From the NCBI RefSeq assembly GCF_051900535.1, contig NZ_JBHZGI010000001.1, positions 124,001 to 188,000 on the forward strand: a stretch of 64,000 nt of DNA. The letters are read 5' to 3'. Source of the DNA: Frateuria_A sp051900535 (GTDB taxonomy: Bacteria > Pseudomonadota > Gammaproteobacteria > Xanthomonadales > Rhodanobacteraceae). The notes beneath the pieces are model-generated. The model saw only the letters and a program-made list of their open reading frames with translations, was not told the origin of the DNA and ran no database searches. The position numbers were made by a program, and so were the translations under genes. This document shows positions 42,551-50,829 of the stretch, one piece after another (positions within the stretch are counted from its first letter, which is position 1; each line of letters begins with the position of its first letter).

Positions 42551-43390
42551 TCAGGCCTCGCCGACCGCCAGGGTGAAGCTCTGCAGGAAATGGAAGTCCG
42601 GTCGGCGCAGCGCGAAGTCCGGGTGTCGCGGATCGCACAACCGCACCAGCGCCGTGTAGTCGTCCGCGTCCAGGTACGGCTGCAGCCGCTCGCCCCAGGT
42701 GCCGCTGAAGATCGTCTCCAGCAGGTAGTCCGCGCTCGCCGGGTCCAACGGTGCCACGCGCTCGATCATGAAGGTACGCGCCGTAACGTTGCGCAGCCCC
42801 GCATGGCGCAGGCGGCCGACCAGGGCGCGAACGTCGGCCAGTTCGCGTTCGCTCACCTGATACCGGTCGCGGTAGTACTGGCGCACCGCTTCGTTGACCA
42901 GCCGCTCCAGCCGAGCATCCCAGGCGAAATACATGTCCGGCAGCAGCGAGCTCTGGCCCAGCGCGACACGCCCGCCGGGGCGGAGCAGGGTGGCCAGGGT
43001 CTGCAGCGCGTCGACCGGGTCGCGCAGGTGGTTGAGGGTGTTGACCGACCAGACCAGGTCCACGCTGGCGTGCGCCAGCGGCAATTGCGCGAGGTTCGCT
43101 TGAACGACCGACGCGCCCGGTGGCGCGATCGCCCGCGCCGCCCTTGCGTGGGCCAGTGCCAGGTCGATGCCCACGACGATGCCGTCGGGTCCTGCTTCGG
43201 AAGACAACCAGGCCATTGCCTCTCCGCTACCGCAACCGGCATCCAGTACCCGCATGCCTGGCCGCAGTGCGAGGCTCGCCACGGCCTGGCGAAGCTCCGG
43301 CGCCGCGAACGCGTTGAACCGACGCAGCTTGCCCACGTAGTCGCGGGCCGCGGTGTCGCCGAGCAGTCCAGTCGTGGTGGATCGGTTCAT
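42551..43390 (-). CDS. class I SAM-dependent methyltransferase
   Basis: 279 residues. Motif I is VLDAGCGSGEAMAWL (about residues 47-61), motif II carries the acidic IVVGIDLALAHARAAR, and motif III/post-I is VDLVWSVNTLNHLRDPVDALQTLATLLRPGGR. These are the Methyltransf_11/25 pattern for small-molecule substrates. The C-terminal half (YYRDRYQVSERELADVR) would form the substrate lid. There is no membrane segment. The substrate cannot be assigned from context; the 129-base gap to dapB makes cotranscription possible. Confidence 0.85.
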   Translation of the reverse strand: MNRSTTTGLLGDTAARDYVGKLRRFNAFAAPELRQAVASLALRPGMRVLDAGCGSGEAMAWLSSEAGPDGIVVGIDLALAHARAARAIAPPGASVVQANLAQLPLAHASVDLVWSVNTLNHLRDPVDALQTLATLLRPGGRVALGQSSLLPDMYFAWDARLERLVNEAVRQYYRDRYQVSERELADVRALVGRLRHAGLRNVTARTFMIERVAPLDPASADYLLETIFSGTWGERLQPYLDADDYTALVRLCDPRHPDFALRRPDFHFLQSFTLAVGEA

Positions 43391-43579
43391 GCGGGCTCAC
43401 GTCGGATGCGGAGCCACATCATCCAACGGAACGCCGTTGCGCGCTGCCATCGCCCCGGACCGGCTGCGGACCGATGCCACCGAGCGGCGCCGACGGCCCC
43501 GGGGCATGGCGTGATGCTGCCGGATGATCAGGCGAGGCGGCAGGTCCGTGAGACGCGGAGGCCGGCATGGCCACCGGGT

Positions 43580-44035
43580 TCAGGCGTCCGGACCGTGCAT
43601 GGCGAACACCCGCGTGCGGCCATCGGTTTCGATCAGCAGCACCGGATAGCGCTGGGCCGTTCCCATCTCCATGCCGGGCGAGCCCATCGGCATGCCTGGT
43701 GCAGCCAGGCCGCGGGCATGCGGATGCTCGGCGAGCAGCTTGCGGATGTCCTCCGCCGGGACGTGGCCTTCGATGACGTAGCCGCCGATCCGCGCCGTGT
43801 GGCACGAGGCCGCGTCGGCCGGTACGCCCAGGCGCTGTTTGAGCGAGGCCATGGCGGCTTCCTCATGGTCGACCACGGTGTACCCGTGGTCGCGCAGGTA
43901 CGCGATCCACGCCTTGCAGCAACCGCAGGAAGGATCGCGGTAGACCTCGGCGACGGGCGCGGCGGCCGCGGCGAGCGGCAGTGCCAGGGCCAGGGCGAAA
44001 AACAGGCGGCGCAGCAAGATGGTGCGGGTGTTCAT
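43580..44035 (-). CDS. DUF411 periplasmic metal-binding protein
   Basis: 151 residues from ATG at 44035. It has a signal peptide (ALALALPLAAAAAPV), then the DUF411 motif VYRDPSCGCCKAWIAYLRDHGY with Cys37, Cys39 and Cys40, and later CHTARIGGYVIEGHVPAEDI. DUF411 proteins sit in copper and silver resistance clusters and are thought to bind copper. The C-terminus is Met-rich (GMPMGSPGMEMG), adding possible Cu(I) ligands. The start overlaps the cytochrome c stop (ATGA), placing it last in the copper operon. Confidence 0.87.
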   Translation of the reverse strand: MNTRTILLRRLFFALALALPLAAAAAPVAEVYRDPSCGCCKAWIAYLRDHGYTVVDHEEAAMASLKQRLGVPADAASCHTARIGGYVIEGHVPAEDIRKLLAEHPHARGLAAPGMPMGSPGMEMGTAQRYPVLLIETDGRTRVFAMHGPDA

Positions 44036-45093
44036 GGTCGGGTCTCCGGGGTGGTCTGCCACTGCACGGCGGTGATCTTCCAGGCCGAGCCGAGCTTTTT
44101 CAGGGTGAGCCGTTCCTTGCCGTGCAAGGTCCGAGGTTTGCCTGCGTCGGTGGCGACGATGCGCATCGCGCTGCCGACCATGGCCGTCCCGCCCATGGAC
44201 ACCGAACCCATCCAGAGCGGCGTGACCTCGGCCTTTTTCATGAAGGCCAGGTCTTCGTCCAGTTGGTGCGTCGCGTAGGCGTCGCGCGACCGGGTCTGGC
44301 CCGCTTCGGTAATGGTCGCCTCCGGCGCCAGGATCCCCAGCACCACCGCACGGTCGCCGTGCTCCAGCGCGCCGTGGAAGGCCTGCGCAGTGGCTTCCGC
44401 ATCCGGCGCCGCGCGTGGAATGAGTCCGTCGAGCGAGACCGTTGCGTCCGCGTGCGCGAACGAGGTGCTTGCCGGATCGTCGGCCATGCTGCCGGCCTCG
44501 CCCTGGTGATGCACGTGCCCGGCTTCGTCGCCGTGCTGATGGCCGCCGTCCTCCTCGCCCATGTCCATGTCCTCATCCGGCGGAGCCTTGGCGACCATGG
44601 CCTCGTATTCCTGCGCCGTCATGTCGGGCAGCTTCTGCAGGAAGGCGACCATGCTCCAGATGGTCGGGTCGTCGTGCGTCGTGCCCCAGGCCGGCATCGC
44701 GCTCATCTTGACGCCGTGCTTGATGGTCCAGAACGCCGCCTGTGGCTCGACCCGCACCCGCGACAGGTTGGGCGGTTGCGGATAGAGGCCGGGGCGGATC
44801 TCCGAGTCTTCCATGCCGGGCTTGAGGTGGCAGTCCGTGCACATCGCGGCGTACTGGCCGGCACCCTTGAGGATCCGTTGCGGGTCCTCGAGATCGGGCA
44901 CGGCGATGTCCTTCGACCGCGCGGCGATCGAGCGCTCCCGCAGCGCCTGCATGAGCGCGAACACGGGGCGCGTGTGATGGTCGTCCGCGCCGATGTTGTA
45001 GAGCCCGGAGTAGACGAAAACCGCGCCGCCGGCGACCAGGATGGCGAGCAGGACCGCGGCGCCGATGCCGTACTGCGTGATGTTTCGTTTCAT
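44032..45093 (-). CDS. membrane-anchored cytochrome c fused to an NTF2-like domain
   Basis: 353 residues. An uncleaved N-terminal helix (GAAVLLAILVAGGAVFVYSG) anchors it. A cytochrome c domain follows, with haem motif CTDCH (Cys85, Cys88, His89) and probable Met ligand in KMSAMPAWGTTHDD. A linker of about 50 residues rich in Asp, Met and His (MDMGEEDGGHQHGDEAGHVHHQ) then leads to a C-terminal SnoaL/NTF2-like domain (AFHGALEHGDRAVVLGILAPEATITEAG ... GSAWKITAVQW). It lies 9 bases after copB. Electron transfer tied to copper handling is plausible, but the partner is unknown. Confidence 0.82.
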   Translation of the reverse strand: MKRNITQYGIGAAVLLAILVAGGAVFVYSGLYNIGADDHHTRPVFALMQALRERSIAARSKDIAVPDLEDPQRILKGAGQYAAMCTDCHLKPGMEDSEIRPGLYPQPPNLSRVRVEPQAAFWTIKHGVKMSAMPAWGTTHDDPTIWSMVAFLQKLPDMTAQEYEAMVAKAPPDEDMDMGEEDGGHQHGDEAGHVHHQGEAGSMADDPASTSFAHADATVSLDGLIPRAAPDAEATAQAFHGALEHGDRAVVLGILAPEATITEAGQTRSRDAYATHQLDEDLAFMKKAEVTPLWMGSVSMGGTAMVGSAMRIVATDAGKPRTLHGKERLTLKKLGSAWKITAVQWQTTPETRP

Positions 45094-45102
45094 GGCGATT
45101 CC

Positions 45103-46173
45103 TCAGAACCAGATGCGGACGCCGGCCACCCACTGCCGGTCGAGCCGGTCTTGCCCGCGCTGGCGGGCCAGGTCTGCCGTGCCGCCGAAGCGGCGGGTCC
45201 AGACGACGCCCACGTAGGGCGCGAACTGCCGGTGGAATTCATAGCGTAGGCGCAAACCCAGCGACATGTCGGTCAGGCCGCGGCCAAGCCCGCGCGCCGG
45301 GTCGGCCTTGCCGTAGACGTTGGCCTCCAATTCCGGCTGCAGGACCAGCCGCTGGGTGAACATCAGTTCGTACTCGGCTCGGAAGCGTGCCGCGGTTCGA
45401 CCGGCCGGACCCACATAGCCGGTCGCCTCCAGTTCGAACCAGTACGGCGCCAGGCCCTGCAGGCCGAAGGCGGCCCATGAGCGGTCCGGTCCTTCGCCGG
45501 CATCGGTGCGCAGACCGAGCTGTGTGTTCCAGAAGGCCGCCACCGCGTGGCTCCACAGCACCTCCCCACTGGCGTCCTCCAGCCGGCCACTGCGCCGCTC
45601 GCCCTCGGTACGCAACCACAGCTTGTCGTAATCGTTGCCGTACCATCCCTCGATGTCCCACTGCTGGCCGTTGCCGTCGCGGCCGTGGAACGCTTCCAGC
45701 TGATCGACCAGCAGCATGCCGTAGCGGGCGTTGCCTTCCATCGCCATGCCCATGCCGTGGATGGGGCCGTAGGCGATGCCGTCGGAGTAGTCCGGGCTGC
45801 GGCCGTCGGGCGGCGGGCTGCCGCCATGCATGGAACCGTGGTCCAACGACTGTCTCGAGCCATGACCCATGCCTTTCATCGAGCCGTGATCCATGCCCTC
45901 CATCGAGCCGTGATCCATGCCTTCCATCGAGCTGTCATCCATGTTCCCGGATGGCTTCGTTGCGCCCGCCCGCGACGGAGGCGCCACGGTCGGGCTGGCC
46001 GGCGAGTTGGTGGTAGTCGCCGGCGCGGGCGAAGCGAGGCCCGGGTTCGCGCCTGCCGTGCTGCCGGCGGCGGCCGGGGCTTCCTGGGCTAACGCCGTGA
46101 CCGGCGCCAGCGGCAGCAGGGCGCCGACGAGCGCCAGCGCGAGTGCGCGCAAGGAAAGGATGCGGCGACTCAT
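45103..46173 (-). CDS. copB: copper resistance protein CopB (outer membrane)
   Basis: 356 residues. After the signal peptide (ending ALAQ) comes a disordered Pro/Ala/Thr region and a metal-binding tract of MEGMDHGS-type repeats (about residues 80-115). The C-terminal two thirds form a CopB beta-barrel: WDIEGWYGNDYDKLWLRTEG, FWNTQLGLRTDAGEGPDRSW and ending WVAGVRIWF. CopB is thought to bind or seal copper at the outer membrane. The start overlaps the copA stop (ATGA), so the two are coupled. Confidence 0.95.
   Translation of the reverse strand: MSRRILSLRALALALVGALLPLAPVTALAQEAPAAAGSTAGANPGLASPAPATTTNSPASPTVAPPSRAGATKPSGNMDDSSMEGMDHGSMEGMDHGSMKGMGHGSRQSLDHGSMHGGSPPPDGRSPDYSDGIAYGPIHGMGMAMEGNARYGMLLVDQLEAFHGRDGNGQQWDIEGWYGNDYDKLWLRTEGERRSGRLEDASGEVLWSHAVAAFWNTQLGLRTDAGEGPDRSWAAFGLQGLAPYWFELEATGYVGPAGRTAARFRAEYELMFTQRLVLQPELEANVYGKADPARGLGRGLTDMSLGLRLRYEFHRQFAPYVGVVWTRRFGGTADLARQRGQDRLDRQWVAGVRIWF
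45877..45948 (-). repeat. three 24-base tandem units in copB
   Basis: Units 45877-45900, 45901-45924 and 45925-45948 encode successive copies of an eight-residue Met/His/Asp motif (EGMDHGSM register). The first two differ at one base. This is an in-frame, slippage-prone metal-binding repeat. Confidence 0.8.
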
Positions 46174-47903
46174 GACACCACCACCTCGCGGAACATGCCC
46201 GCTTCCATGTGGTACATCAGGTGGCAGTGGTAGGCCCAGCGGCCGGGGGCGTCGGCGCTGACGCGATAGGAAACCCGCTGCGCCGGCTGGACGTTGATGG
46301 TGTGTTTGCGGGCCAGGAATCGCCCGTCCGGATCCTCCAGTTCACTGAACATGCCGTGCAGGTGGATCGGGTGATTCATCATGGTGTCGTTGACCAGCAC
46401 GATGCGCAGGCGCTCGCCGAAGTTGAAGTGCATCGGCTTGGCCTGCGAGAACTCCAGGCCGTCGAACGACCACATGAAGCGTTCCATGTTGCCGGTCAGG
46501 TGCAGCTCGATTTCGCGCTCTGGTTCGCGCGGGTCGATCGGACCATCCAGCGAACGCAGGTCGGCGTAGGTCAGCACCCGGCGGCCGTTGTCGCGCAGGC
46601 CGACGCCTGGATCGTCCAGGTTGGTGCGCGGCGCGTCCACGCGCATGTCGACGCCGGCACCGTATTCGGTGCGCGCGTGATGGACCTCAGGTGACTGGGA
46701 CATGGCCATGCCAGGCGCATGCGTCGTGCCATGATGGTCGTGCGCGGCTTCCATCGGCATGCCACCCATCATGTCCCGCATGGTCAGCCACATGCGCGGG
46801 TCCATGGCGGGCACCTCGGCTTCCATTCCGAGGCGCGGCGCCAGCGTGCCGCGGGCGTAGCCGGTGCGGTCGATCGACTGGGCGAACACGGTGTAGGCGC
46901 GCTCGTCCTGCGGCTCGACGATCACGTCGTAGGTCTCTGCCACCGAAATCCGGAACTCGTCCACCGGCACAGGGTGGATGTCCTGCCCGTCAGCGGAGAT
47001 CACCGTCATCTTCAGACCCGGGATGCGGACGTCGAAGATCGTCGAGGACGAGCCGTTGATGAAGCGCAGGCGAATCTTCTCGCCGGGCCTGAAGAGTCCC
47101 GTCCAGTTGGCGGCCGGCACCGCGCCGTTCATCAGGTAGGTATAGGTGTAGCCGCCGACATCGGACAGGTCGGTCGGGTTCATGCGCATCCGGTTCCACA
47201 TCCGGCGCATGGCCAGCGCCTGGCCCACTCCGTGTTCCCGCGCGTCGCGGAAGAAGTCCGGCACGGTGGGCTGGCGGAAGTTGTAGTAGTCGCTGCGCTT
47301 CTTGAGCCGGGCGAAGATGCGTTCGGGATCCTCGTCGGTCCAGTCGTTGAGCATGACCACGTAGTCGCGGTCGGTGGGGTAGCGCTCCGGCCCGGCCGGT
47401 TCTATCACCAGCGGCCCGAACAATCCGGTCTGTTCCTGGAAGCCCGAGTGCGAGTGGTACCAGTAGGTGCCCGACTGACGCACCTCGAAGCGGTAGACGA
47501 AGGTCTCTCCCGGCGCGATGCCGTCGAAGGCCAGGCCGGGCACGCCGTCCATCTGGAAGGGCAGCAGGATGCCGTGCCAGTGGATCGAGGTGGGACTACG
47601 CAGACGGTTGGTCACGCGCAGGGTGACGGTGGTGCCTTCCTTCCAGTGCAGGGTCGGGCCGGGCACGCTGCCATTGACGGTGGTGGCCGGACGCACCACG
47701 CCGGTGTAGTTGACCGGCGTTTCGGCAACCTCCAGGTGGAAATCGGTGCCACGGAGCACGCTGGGCTGGCCGGGGCTGGTCAGGGCCCGGGCGCTGGACG
47801 GGCGCAGCAGACCCAGGCCGGCGACCGCACCGCCCACGGCCACGCCCTGGACAAAACGCCGACGCGACAAGTCGGCCGCGGGGGAGGGGGGAAACCACTT
47901 CAT
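46170..47903 (-). CDS. copA: copper resistance multicopper oxidase CopA
   Basis: 577 residues from ATG at 47903. A Tat signal is present (SRRRFVQGVAVGGAVAGLGLL), so it is exported folded to the periplasm. Copper ligands are SIHWHG, WYHSHSGFQEQTG, HPIHLHGMF and YHCHLMYHMEAGM, covering the type 1 and trinuclear sites. A Met/His-rich segment near residues 380-430 (MRDMMGGMPMEAAHDHH) is the CopA copper-loading region. It oxidises Cu(I). It is preceded by copL 96 bases upstream and coupled to copB, the xanthomonad copLAB order. Confidence 0.97.
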   Translation of the reverse strand: MKWFPPSPAADLSRRRFVQGVAVGGAVAGLGLLRPSSARALTSPGQPSVLRGTDFHLEVAETPVNYTGVVRPATTVNGSVPGPTLHWKEGTTVTLRVTNRLRSPTSIHWHGILLPFQMDGVPGLAFDGIAPGETFVYRFEVRQSGTYWYHSHSGFQEQTGLFGPLVIEPAGPERYPTDRDYVVMLNDWTDEDPERIFARLKKRSDYYNFRQPTVPDFFRDAREHGVGQALAMRRMWNRMRMNPTDLSDVGGYTYTYLMNGAVPAANWTGLFRPGEKIRLRFINGSSSTIFDVRIPGLKMTVISADGQDIHPVPVDEFRISVAETYDVIVEPQDERAYTVFAQSIDRTGYARGTLAPRLGMEAEVPAMDPRMWLTMRDMMGGMPMEAAHDHHGTTHAPGMAMSQSPEVHHARTEYGAGVDMRVDAPRTNLDDPGVGLRDNGRRVLTYADLRSLDGPIDPREPEREIELHLTGNMERFMWSFDGLEFSQAKPMHFNFGERLRIVLVNDTMMNHPIHLHGMFSELEDPDGRFLARKHTINVQPAQRVSYRVSADAPGRWAYHCHLMYHMEAGMFREVVVS

Positions 47904-47999
47904 GGAAACTCTCCAGAGGCGCCGGCAACGCCGGCGCGACACATCACGGTGCCGACCGCAACAGGCGTTGCGGCCGCGCAAGTCAGGGACGACGGAGAG

Positions 48000-48401
48000 T
48001 CAGGCCAACGGTGGACGCAGCGGCGGCGCCCACGGCGTCGAAGGTGCGCGCACCCGCAAGGGTGGAGCGTAGGCCAGCGTGGCGGGCAGGGCGGTGATCA
48101 CGCCGGGCATCGGCGGCACGGCGCTGGCGCACAGGCCGGCGCAACCGCAGGCGTGCCCGAGGGCGTCGCCGCAGCAGTGGTCGTGCGCGTGGTGGCAGTC
48201 ATCCTGCGACAGCATGTGCGCCATGCCCGGATGCGTGGGCGCGGCGGCCATCGCACCCGCGTGCGAAGCCGGCGCCGCGTGTGCGTGCGCGATACCCAGG
48301 GACGCGGTGCCGAGCGAGCTCAGCACCAGCATCAGCCACGCCAGCAGGCCCAGGGCGCGAAAGCCACGGGAACGTGCAATCAGGCGTAGCGACGGGGACA
48401 T
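48000..48401 (-). CDS. copL: CopL-like His/Cys-rich copper-responsive protein
   Basis: 133 residues from ATG at 48401. It has an N-terminal hydrophobic signal (LGLLAWLMLVLSSLGTASLGIA), then a dense His/Cys/Met tract: HPGMAHMLSQDDCHHAHDHC, CGDALGHACGCAGLC. The tail is Pro-rich. In Xanthomonas, copL lies directly upstream of copAB and is needed for copper-induced expression of copAB; the size, position and composition match. The mechanism is unsettled: it could be metal sensing in the leader peptide or periplasmic binding. Confidence 0.8.
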   Translation of the reverse strand: MSPSLRLIARSRGFRALGLLAWLMLVLSSLGTASLGIAHAHAAPASHAGAMAAAPTHPGMAHMLSQDDCHHAHDHCCGDALGHACGCAGLCASAVPPMPGVITALPATLAYAPPLRVRAPSTPWAPPLRPPLA

Positions 48402-48460
48402 GCCGCCAGCGTACCGACACGATTGCACCCCCTCAACCCTGGAGGATGCTCCATGCGGTC

Positions 48461-48811
48461 TTACGGCTTGGTGTAACCCATGTGCACCGTGATCTTGTCG
48501 CCGACGGCGAGGTTCGCCACAGCCGCGGGCGGGAAATGCACCTTGAGCGACATGCCCTCGGCATTGACGTCCACCAGGCCGGTCTGTTTGTCCACCGAAC
48601 TGACCGTCGCGGGCATCGCATGCATGCCCATCATGTTCATGTGCATGCTCTTCATCTGGTCGTGCCCGCCGTGCATGCTGCCCATGGTGTCCGGATCGTG
48701 GGCACTGTCGGTCGGCATGGTGTTCTGGGCCAGGGCCACGCCCCCGCTCGCCAGTGCGAGGGTCAGGGCAGCGAGCAGTCCGGTCAGCGGATGGTGCGCG
48801 AACGTCTTCAT
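48461..48811 (-). CDS. periplasmic copper-binding protein, CusF-like
   Basis: 116 residues. A strong ribosome site (GGAGGT) precedes ATG at 48811. The signal peptide ends at VALAQ, followed by a Met/His-rich stretch (TMGSMHGGHDQMKSMHMNMMGMHAM). A small beta-barrel like CusF or DUF1344 closes the protein (TVSSVDKQTGLVDVNAEG, VGDKITVHMGYTKP). It would act as a periplasmic copper chaperone or sponge. It heads the leftward copper genes, 59 bases before copL. Confidence 0.85.
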   Translation of the reverse strand: MKTFAHHPLTGLLAALTLALASGGVALAQNTMPTDSAHDPDTMGSMHGGHDQMKSMHMNMMGMHAMPATVSSVDKQTGLVDVNAEGMSLKVHFPPAAVANLAVGDKITVHMGYTKP

Positions 48812-48983
48812 GGTGACCTCCTCGGTCGGAACGAGATCGAAGCATCCGGCGGTTCATGTGTAGGAACCGGAAATGCGGGCCGACGCGCTCGTGTCCGCTT
48901 CGGCCGTGCGCAACGTCGAGGGAGGACGGTCCTGTCTGCCTGCTTTAAGCTGCACCGCGCATGGCACCGAGGCACGACAGCAG

Positions 48984-49634
48984 ATGATCGACACGACGCG
49001 GGCGCTCCACACGCTGCTTCTGGTCCTGGACCTGTTCGGCACGTTCGTGTTCGCGCTCAGCGGCGCGCTGGTCGCCGTGCGGCGCGGGCTGGACCTGTTC
49101 GGCGTACTGGTGCTCTCGTTCGCCGCGAGTAGCGCCGGCGGCATCACCCGCGACCTGCTGATCGGCGCCACGCCGCCGGCGGCCATCGAGGACTGGCGCT
49201 ACCTGGGCGTATCGCTGCTGGCCGGCCTGCTGACCTTCTACCGTTACGCCGACATCGAGCGCATGCGCAACCCGATGCAGCTGTCGGACGCGGCCGGGCT
49301 CGCCTTGTTCGCGGTGGCGGGGGCGCAGAAGGCGCTCGCCTACGATCTTCCACCGGGCATGGCCGCCCTGCTGGGCATGCTCACCGGCATCGGCGGCGGC
49401 ATGCTGCGCGACGTGCTGGTGTCGGACATCCCCGCGGTGTTGCGTGCCGAGCTCTACGCGGTTGCCGCGCTGGCGGGCGCTGGCGTGGTGGTGTTGGGCG
49501 ACCTGCTGCACATGCCGCCCACGGCGACCACGCTGACCGGTGCCGGCCTGTGTTTCGGGCTGCGCTTTATGGCCATCCGTTATGGCTGGCGGCTGCCGGT
49601 CGCCCGGCCGCCGGATGCGGACAGGCACGGCTGA
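48984..49634 (+). CDS. TRIC/UPF0126 family membrane protein
   Basis: 216 residues from ATG at 48984. There are six to seven hydrophobic helices in two internally repeated halves. The hallmark glycine motifs are SFAASSAGGITRDLLIGATPPAAI and GMLTGIGGGMLRDVLVSDIPAVLR, which are also visible copies of one another. Family structures are trimeric K+-permeable channels in the inner membrane, though bacterial substrates are debated. It is divergent from the copper operon and followed by an FNR-like site belonging to the next gene. Confidence 0.9.
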   Translation: MIDTTRALHTLLLVLDLFGTFVFALSGALVAVRRGLDLFGVLVLSFAASSAGGITRDLLIGATPPAAIEDWRYLGVSLLAGLLTFYRYADIERMRNPMQLSDAAGLALFAVAGAQKALAYDLPPGMAALLGMLTGIGGGMLRDVLVSDIPAVLRAELYAVAALAGAGVVVLGDLLHMPPTATTLTGAGLCFGLRFMAIRYGWRLPVARPPDADRHG

Positions 49635-49690
49635 ACCGTCCACCTGGATGCCGGACGGGCTGAACCCGCGGCGACTGGTGCGGTCCCCTG

Positions 49691-49704
49691 TTGATCCTGG
49701 TCAA
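49691..49704 (+). promoter_or_regulatory. FNR/DNR-like site upstream of the L,D-transpeptidase gene
   Basis: TTGATCCTGGTCAA: one base away from TTGAT-N4-ATCAA. It lies 26 to 47 bases before the candidate start codons. Confidence 0.6.
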
Positions 49705-49729
49705 CCGGACCTGACCTCCATTGACGAGG

Positions 49730-50773
49730 ATGAGTCCGGCCCAACGCGAGATGCCTGTGGAACGTTTCGACGAGCTCGAGCGAGCGACGTGGCGGCGCCG
49801 CGCACCGGTTCGCCGCGGCCTGCTCATGTTCCTGTGGGGCGTCGTGGCGCTCCTGGCGTGGCCGGCTGCGGGCCGTGTCGGGGACAAGCCGTTCTGGCGC
49901 CCCGAGCTTGCCCCGGTGGGTCCGATGGTGATGCTGGTCAGCCTCGACGAACAGCGCATCTACGTCTACCGCAACGGCGTGGCGATCGGCGCAAGCCGCA
50001 TCAGCTCCGGACGCAGCGGCTACGAGACCCCGACCGGTGTCTACACGATCCTGCAGAAGGAACGCGTCCATCATTCCAACCTGTACGACAACGCGCCGAT
50101 GCCCTACATGCAGCGCCTGACCTGGGACGGGCTGGCGCTTCACGCCGGCACGCTGCCAGGGCATCCCGCCTCGCACGGGTGCATCCGCCTGCCGGAGAGC
50201 TTCGCCGAGCGCCTTTTCGAAATCAGCCCGCGTGGAACCGTGGTGGTCGTGACCGACCAGCGCGTGGCGCCGCCGGAGATCAACCACCCCGCGGCCATCG
50301 CCCCGCTCGGGCTGGAGGGCGCGGCGCGGCCAGACGGGGAAGGCTCGCTCTGGCCGCCCGATGACGGCGGACCGGTCAGCGTCGTGGCAAGCACGCACGA
50401 CCGGGCGCTCTACGTGCTGCAGTCGGGAAGGCTGATCGCGAGCACGCCGCTGGAGGTGCCGGAAGGTTTCTCCGTGGGCGGCATGCTGCTCTATGTCAGG
50501 CGCGCCGGAGCTTCCGCGAGCGCCGCCGAAGGTGACGGCGGACTGTGGTCGGCCTACCGTGTGCTCGGCCAGGGGCCGGCTACCGCGCCCCGCGCGCTGG
50601 CCGATGAACTCAGCGTCCCCGACGCGTTTGGCGCACAGCTGCGTGCGCGCATCGCGGTCGGGACCACGGTGCTGGTCATGGATCTCCCGGCGCGGGGCGG
50701 CCAGCCGGTGCCCTATGGCACGCTGCTGGAGGCGCGGGAAGCGGTTCCCCGGAAAGCGCCCGGACACCCCTAG
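49730..50773 (+). CDS. L,D-transpeptidase (YkuD family), membrane-anchored
   Basis: 347 residues from ATG at 49730; ATG at 49751 fits the FNR-like promoter better but has no ribosome site. An N-terminal membrane helix (GLLMFLWGVVALLAWPAAG) places the enzyme in the periplasm. The YkuD domain (about 65-180) starts MVMLVSLDEQRIYVYRNG and contains the catalytic HPASHGCIRLP Cys. The rest is a less conserved C-terminal extension. Such enzymes make 3-3 crosslinks in peptidoglycan or attach lipoproteins. An FNR-like site upstream suggests induction when oxygen is short. Confidence 0.9.
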   Translation: MSPAQREMPVERFDELERATWRRRAPVRRGLLMFLWGVVALLAWPAAGRVGDKPFWRPELAPVGPMVMLVSLDEQRIYVYRNGVAIGASRISSGRSGYETPTGVYTILQKERVHHSNLYDNAPMPYMQRLTWDGLALHAGTLPGHPASHGCIRLPESFAERLFEISPRGTVVVVTDQRVAPPEINHPAAIAPLGLEGAARPDGEGSLWPPDDGGPVSVVASTHDRALYVLQSGRLIASTPLEVPEGFSVGGMLLYVRRAGASASAAEGDGGLWSAYRVLGQGPATAPRALADELSVPDAFGAQLRARIAVGTTVLVMDLPARGGQPVPYGTLLEAREAVPRKAPGHP

Positions 50774-50829
50774 CACTTTGTTAAGGCGGAGCGCGGCAAG
50801 CTTGTTTTTTTTGCTAAGCCGTGCCGTCC

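Noticed and set aside
45838..45955. Regular short repeats that might be a CRISPR array
   Set aside because: The 24-base units are contiguous with no spacers and encode the CopB Met/His tract in frame.
50790..50815. T-rich stretch before the second L,D-transpeptidase as a terminator
   Set aside because: Only the 8-base palindrome CAAGCTTG precedes the T run; the stem is too short to be convincing.
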